Source of the DNA: Paracoccaceae bacterium
Lineage (GTDB): Bacteria > Pseudomonadota > Alphaproteobacteria > Rhodobacterales > Rhodobacteraceae
DNA length: 7,926 bases
NCBI GenBank assembly: GCA_023263735.1
Contig: JALQUQ010000111.1
Span: 414 to 8,339 of the forward strand
Direction: 5' to 3'
The position numbers and the translations under genes were made by a program. This document shows, piece by piece, positions 4,829-7,926 of this stretch. The notes below the pieces were generated by a model. That model was given only the letters and a program-made list of their open reading frames with translations. It had not been told where the DNA came from and did no database searches. The first letter of the stretch is position 1, and each line of letters starts with the position of its first letter.

Positions 4829-6405
4829 TGGCTGCTTCGGCGGAAAATTTGGGGCGGCAGGCAACTGCCGCCCCCTTTGCCATCGAACTCAAAGGCATAT
4901 CCAAGGCCTTTGGCCCGGTACAGGCGAACAAAGATATCAACATTGCCGTGCCCAAGGGCACGATTCACGGCATCATCGGCGAAAACGGCGCGGGTAAATC
5001 GACGCTGATGTCGATCCTTTACGGTTTTTACAAAGCCGATGCCGGACAGATTATCGTCGGCGGAAAGCCGACATCCATCCCCGACAGCCAAAGCGCCATT
5101 CGGGCCGGAATCGGGATGGTGTTTCAGCATTTCAAACTGGTGCAGAATTTCACGGTGCTGGAAAATATCATTCTGGGTGCCGAAGACGGGCCAATGCTGA
5201 ACGCCTCTTTGGCCAAGGCACGCAAGGTTCTGAAGTCCTTGGCCGATGAATACGAACTGGACGTCGACCCCGATGCCTTGATCGAGGATCTGTCGGTCGG
5301 CCATCAGCAGCGCGTCGAAATCCTCAAGGCGTTGTATCGTCAGGCCGACATCTTGATCCTTGACGAACCGACGGGCGTCTTGACCCCGGCCGAAGCGGAT
5401 CATTTGTTCCGCATTTTGAAAGGTCTGCGCGATCAGGGGAAAACGATCATCCTGATCACCCACAAACTGCGCGAGATCATGGAGACCACCGATAACGTCA
5501 GCGTCATGCGGCGTGGTACGATGGTCGGCACGGTCAAAACCGCCGAAACCAGCCCTGTGCAACTGGCGGAACTGATGGTTGGCCGCAAGGTCCTGCTTGA
5601 GGTCGAAAAGGCCGAGGCGACACCCGGCAAGGTGGTGCTGAAAGTCGAAGACCTGCGCGTGCGCGACGAACATGGGGTTGAACGGCTGAAAGGCATCAGC
5701 TTTGACATTCGCGCCGGAGAAATTCTGGGCATCGCAGGTGTCGCGGGCAACGGTCAGACCGAGTTGTTGGAAGTTTTGGGCGGCATGATTTCGGCTCAGG
5801 GCAAGGTCACGCTGAAAGAGGCGCCCTTGCCATTGTCTGGGGCAGGATCAGACGGGCAAAGCCGCCGTGAGGCCGGAATCTCTCATGTGCCCGAAGATCG
5901 GCATCACCATGGGTTGATCCTTGATTTCAGCGCATGGGAAAACGTGGCTTTTGGCTATTTCAACGACCCGAAATACCAAAAAAGCGCGCTTTTCATGGAT
6001 AACGATGCCCTGCGCGCCGATACGGCCAAAAAGATGCAGACTTTTGACGTTCGTCCGCCCATCCCGACTTTGGCCGCAAAAAGCTTTTCGGGCGGCAATC
6101 AGCAAAAAATCGTCGTCGCGCGGGAATTTGAACAGGACCCTGATCTTCTTCTGGTCGGTCAACCCACGCGCGGGGTCGATATTGGGGCCATCGAATTCAT
6201 CCACAAACAACTGATCCGCTTGCGCGATGAAGGGAAGGCCGTGTTGCTGGTCAGCGTCGAACTGGATGAAATCCTGTCCCTGTCTGATCGTATTGCCGTC
6301 ATGTTCGACGGCCAGATCACCGGCTTTCGGGACCCGAAATCCACCAATGAACGCGAATTGGGTCTGCTCATGGCGGGCATCACCGATACGAAGGGGGCCG
6401 CCTGA
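4828..6405 (+). CDS. Double-domain ATPase subunit of the BMP-type (nucleoside) ABC transporter
   Basis: Cytoplasmic ATPase of 525 aa with two nucleotide-binding domains, as in YufO/NupA and RbsA-type proteins. Domain 1 is complete: Walker A GENGAGKST (51-59), Q100, signature LSVGHQQRVE (155-164), Walker B ILILDE (175-180) and H-loop H212. Domain 2 (about 268-520) is degenerate at its P-loop (GVAGNGQTE, 304-312, no lysine) and Walker B (LLLVGQPTRG, Gln in place of catalytic Glu), but keeps SGGNQQ (421-426). This asymmetry is normal for the family. The ATG at 4828 overlaps the binding-protein stop (TGATG) and lacks a clear ribosome binding site. The only alternative start near the N-terminus is TTG at 4849. 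Residues 1-16 precede the conserved fold and coincide with a strong hairpin. The next gene follows with a one-base overlap. Confidence 0.94.
   Translation: MAASAENLGRQATAAPFAIELKGISKAFGPVQANKDINIAVPKGTIHGIIGENGAGKSTLMSILYGFYKADAGQIIVGGKPTSIPDSQSAIRAGIGMVFQHFKLVQNFTVLENIILGAEDGPMLNASLAKARKVLKSLADEYELDVDPDALIEDLSVGHQQRVEILKALYRQADILILDEPTGVLTPAEADHLFRILKGLRDQGKTIILITHKLREIMETTDNVSVMRRGTMVGTVKTAETSPVQLAELMVGRKVLLEVEKAEATPGKVVLKVEDLRVRDEHGVERLKGISFDIRAGEILGIAGVAGNGQTELLEVLGGMISAQGKVTLKEAPLPLSGAGSDGQSRREAGISHVPEDRHHHGLILDFSAWENVAFGYFNDPKYQKSALFMDNDALRADTAKKMQTFDVRPPIPTLAAKSFSGGNQQKIVVAREFEQDPDLLLVGQPTRGVDIGAIEFIHKQLIRLRDEGKAVLLVSVELDEILSLSDRIAVMFDGQITGFRDPKSTNERELGLLMAGITDTKGAA
4851..4874 (+). terminator. 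Strong GNRA-loop hairpin in the 5' end of the ATPase gene, just after the binding-protein stop
   Basis: Perfect 10-bp stem, GGGGCGGCAG (4851-4860) with CTGCCGCCCC (4865-4874), closed by a GCAA tetraloop and followed by CTTT. It begins 23 nt after the last base of the binding-protein gene and encodes the non-conserved N-terminal residues of the ATPase. Between binding-protein and ATPase genes such stems often act as partial terminators or block 3'-5' exonucleases, keeping binding protein in excess. Here the stem is inside coding sequence. It could act in either role, or be coincidental. Confidence 0.6.
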
Positions 6406-6409
6406 TGGA
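6393..6409 (+). repeat. Junction repeat copy 1: ribosome site plus TGATG overlap (ATPase/permease 1)
   Basis: GGGGGCCGCCTGATGGA carries a G-rich ribosome binding site, the last codons of the ATPase gene, its TGA and the overlapping ATG of the first permease. It matches the sequence at 7487-7503 at 16 of 17 positions. This suggests either shared constraint on coupled translation or convergent -A-A-stop ends. Confidence 0.6.
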
Positions 6410-7499
6410 CCGTTTGCCAAGATGGGCTGACGTGGCCCTTGTGCCTTTGGTTTCGTTGGCACTGGCAGCCATTGTCTCGGCACTGGTCATTCTGGCCATC
6501 GGCCAAGACCCGGTCGAGGCCATTACGGTCATGGTGCAGGGGTCGATCCTTGATGCCCGCGGCTGGGGATACACGCTTTATTACACGACCAGTTTCATCT
6601 TTACCGGCCTTGCGGTGACAGTCGCCTTTCATGCCAGCATGTTCAACATCGGTGGCGAAGGTCAGGCGCAGTTGGGCGGATTGGGCGTTGCCTTGGCCTG
6701 CCTGTTCATTCCGTGGCCGCATTGGTCGCTGGCCTTGATCGGCGCCTCCTTGGGAGCTGCCCTGTTTGGGGCGGTCTGGGCGGCCATCCCGGCCTATTTG
6801 CAGGCCAAGCGCGGCAGCCACATCGTGATCACCACGATGATGTTCAATTACATTGCCTTCAGCCTGCTCAGCTATCTCTTGGTTGATGTCCTGCGTCCTC
6901 CGGGAAAATCTGATCCGACAACGGCCTTTTTCCCCGAGGCCACCAAAATCCCCGCCCTGTCGGATGTCCCCGGGCTGAACCTGATTTTCACCAAGGCGGT
7001 TCCCGCGAATATCACCCTGTTTGTGGCGCTGTTCATGGCGTGGGTCGTCTGGGCCCTGTTGTGGCGCACGCGGCTTGGCTATCAGATCCGCGCCTTTGGC
7101 AAATCGGAACCGGCTGCCCGCTATGCCGGAATCAATCCGACCAAAATCATCCTGCTGTCGATGATCTTGTCGGGCGGGCTGGCTGGATTGATGTCGATCA
7201 ACAACGTCATGGGTGAGGCCGAGCGTCTGTTGGCGAATTCTGCATCTGGCGCCGGGTTCATCGGCATCGCCGTGGCCCTCATGGGGCGCAATCATCCGGT
7301 TGGTGTGGTCTTGGCCGCTTTCCTGTTTGGCTTTCTGTTCCAAGGGGGCGCCGAACTTGGCCTATGGACCAAAATCCCGATCGAGATGCGGATCGTGGTG
7401 CAGGGCTTGGTGATCCTTTTCACCGGTGCGCTGGACATGATGGTGCGGATGATGCTGATCCGCCTCTTTGCCCTGACCCGCCGGACGGAGGCCGCCTGA
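6405..7499 (+). CDS. ABC transporter permease 1, YufP/NupB-like (BPD_transp_2 family)
   Basis: Integral-membrane subunit of the nucleoside-type importer, 364 aa, with roughly eight to ten hydrophobic helices. Characteristic blocks are FHASMFNIGGEGQAQLGG (75-92), a reentrant or helix motif shared by BMP-system permeases, and the cytoplasmic coupling loop AFGKSEPAARYAGINPTK (230-247). SGGLAGLMSINNVMGE follows at 256-271. The C-terminal helix region (FTGALDMMVRMMLIRLFAL) ends in a short charged tail. The start ATG overlaps the ATPase stop by one base, with the G-run at 6393-6397 as ribosome site. It should pair with the second permease to form the heterodimeric channel. Family assignment is firm; substrate is inferred from the BMP partner. 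Confidence 0.92.
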   Translation: MDRLPRWADVALVPLVSLALAAIVSALVILAIGQDPVEAITVMVQGSILDARGWGYTLYYTTSFIFTGLAVTVAFHASMFNIGGEGQAQLGGLGVALACLFIPWPHWSLALIGASLGAALFGAVWAAIPAYLQAKRGSHIVITTMMFNYIAFSLLSYLLVDVLRPPGKSDPTTAFFPEATKIPALSDVPGLNLIFTKAVPANITLFVALFMAWVVWALLWRTRLGYQIRAFGKSEPAARYAGINPTKIILLSMILSGGLAGLMSINNVMGEAERLLANSASGAGFIGIAVALMGRNHPVGVVLAAFLFGFLFQGGAELGLWTKIPIEMRIVVQGLVILFTGALDMMVRMMLIRLFALTRRTEAA

Positions 7500-7503
7500 T
7501 GGA
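7487..7503 (+). repeat. Junction repeat copy 2: ribosome site plus TGATG overlap (permease 1/permease 2)
   Basis: GGAGGCCGCCTGATGGA includes a near-perfect Shine-Dalgarno (GGAGG, 7487-7491) seven bases before the ATG at 7499, plus the upstream gene's TGA. It differs from the copy at 6393-6409 only at the third base (A for G). Confidence 0.6.
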
Positions 7504-7926
7504 TTACGCAACTCTTCTGCAAATTCTCGACTCGACCCTGCGGCTGGCCACTCCGTTGCTCTTGGCTTGCATCGCAGGGCTTTATTCCGAACGCGCCGGG
7601 ATTTTCGACATCGGGCTTGAAGGCAAGATGCTGTCGGCGGCCATGTGTTCGGGGGCTGTTGCCGCTTTGACCGGCTCTGCCTGGATCGGGATCGTCGCCG
7701 GAATTGGGGGCGCGTTGCTGTTTGCCGCGCTTCATGGTCTGACCTCGATCACCTTTCGCGGCAATCAGTTGATTTCGGGCGTTGCGCTGAACTTTCTGGC
7801 CTCGGGCTTGACGGTCCTGACCGCGCAGCGCCTGTTTGGCCAAGGCGGGCGCACCCCGCCCTTGGACGGGTCGGCGCGGTTTGGTGAAATCCATCTGCCG
7901 CTGGCAGAAACGCTGTCAGGCATCCC
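7499..7926 (+). CDS. ABC transporter permease 2, YufQ/NupC-like (3' end cut by window)
   Basis: Second membrane subunit of the importer. About 142 codons are present and the frame is open to the right edge, so the gene continues beyond the window. The start MDYATLLQILDSTLRLATPL is typical: YufQ-type permeases begin with an STLRxATPLLLA helix. It is followed by GLYSERAGIFDIGLEGKML (27-45), the conserved SER-G-xx-xIGLEG block. The next hydrophobic helices include TGSAWIGIVAGIGGALLFAA and a segment with GNQLISGVALNFLASGL (88-104), also conserved in this family. GGAGG at 7487-7491 and the one-base overlap with permease 1 support the ATG at 7499. It completes the expected order of binding protein, ATPase, permease, permease. 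Any nucleoside-metabolism gene downstream lies outside the window. Confidence 0.92.
   Translation, partial: MDYATLLQILDSTLRLATPLLLACIAGLYSERAGIFDIGLEGKMLSAAMCSGAVAALTGSAWIGIVAGIGGALLFAALHGLTSITFRGNQLISGVALNFLASGLTVLTAQRLFGQGGRTPPLDGSARFGEIHLPLAETLSGI

Noticed and set aside
3737..4864. 375-codon minus-strand open frame opposite the BMP gene
   Set aside because: Antisense shadow of a gene with strong GC third-position bias. The composition (His, Arg, Phe, Val) and lack of motifs argue against a protein.
5731..6180. Loss-of-function mutation in the second ATPase domain
   Set aside because: The missing Walker A lysine and Walker B glutamate are the normal degenerate state of the second domain in this transporter family, not a sign of a pseudogene.
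6159..7343. 394-codon minus-strand open frame opposite the ATPase end and permease 1
   Set aside because: Gln/Arg/Asp-rich low-complexity translation, the reverse of a membrane protein. No start context and no known fold.

Overview
The window carries nine protein genes, all on the + strand and nearly gap-free. Together with GC-rich codon use, this looks like an alphaproteobacterial chromosome. TsaB, RimI and the BMP-type transporter are most like those of the Rhodobacteraceae (marine Roseobacter-type bacteria). That placement rests on remembered sequence flavour, not a search. I see no IS element, tRNA, rRNA, CRISPR array or phage gene.

Left part (1-1967): an EptA-type lipid A phosphoethanolamine transferase, cut by the left edge, overlaps by 4 bp a DgkA-type diacylglycerol kinase. 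The two activities fit together. EptA takes phosphoethanolamine from phosphatidylethanolamine and leaves diacylglycerol, which DgkA phosphorylates back to phosphatidic acid.

Middle part (1968-3635): after a 64-bp gap with a possible promoter come a two-domain Nfu/NifU-type Fe-S scaffold, tsaB (t6A tRNA modification) and rimI (N-terminal acetyltransferase). The last two overlap the gene before them by 11 and 8 bp. tsaB appears to start with TTG inside the nfu gene.

Right part (3636-7926): a 197-bp intergenic region with a good sigma70-like promoter is followed by a BMP-family uptake ABC transporter. It has a periplasmic binding protein, a double-domain ATPase, a first permease and a second permease cut by the right edge. 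The family points to nucleoside (purine nucleoside) uptake. All three junctions are one-base TGATG overlaps, so the genes are probably co-transcribed and translationally coupled.

I found no new biological system. The best unexplained signal is a pair of strong terminator-like inverted repeats. One lies at 2619-2639 just after the nfu stop, the other at 4851-4874 just after the binding-protein stop. Each sits inside the first codons of the next, overlapping gene, and both begin 23-24 nt after the upstream stop codon. They may act as attenuators or mRNA-end stabilisers that make the upstream gene more abundant. A second small signal is a near-identical 17-bp junction sequence at the starts of both permease genes.
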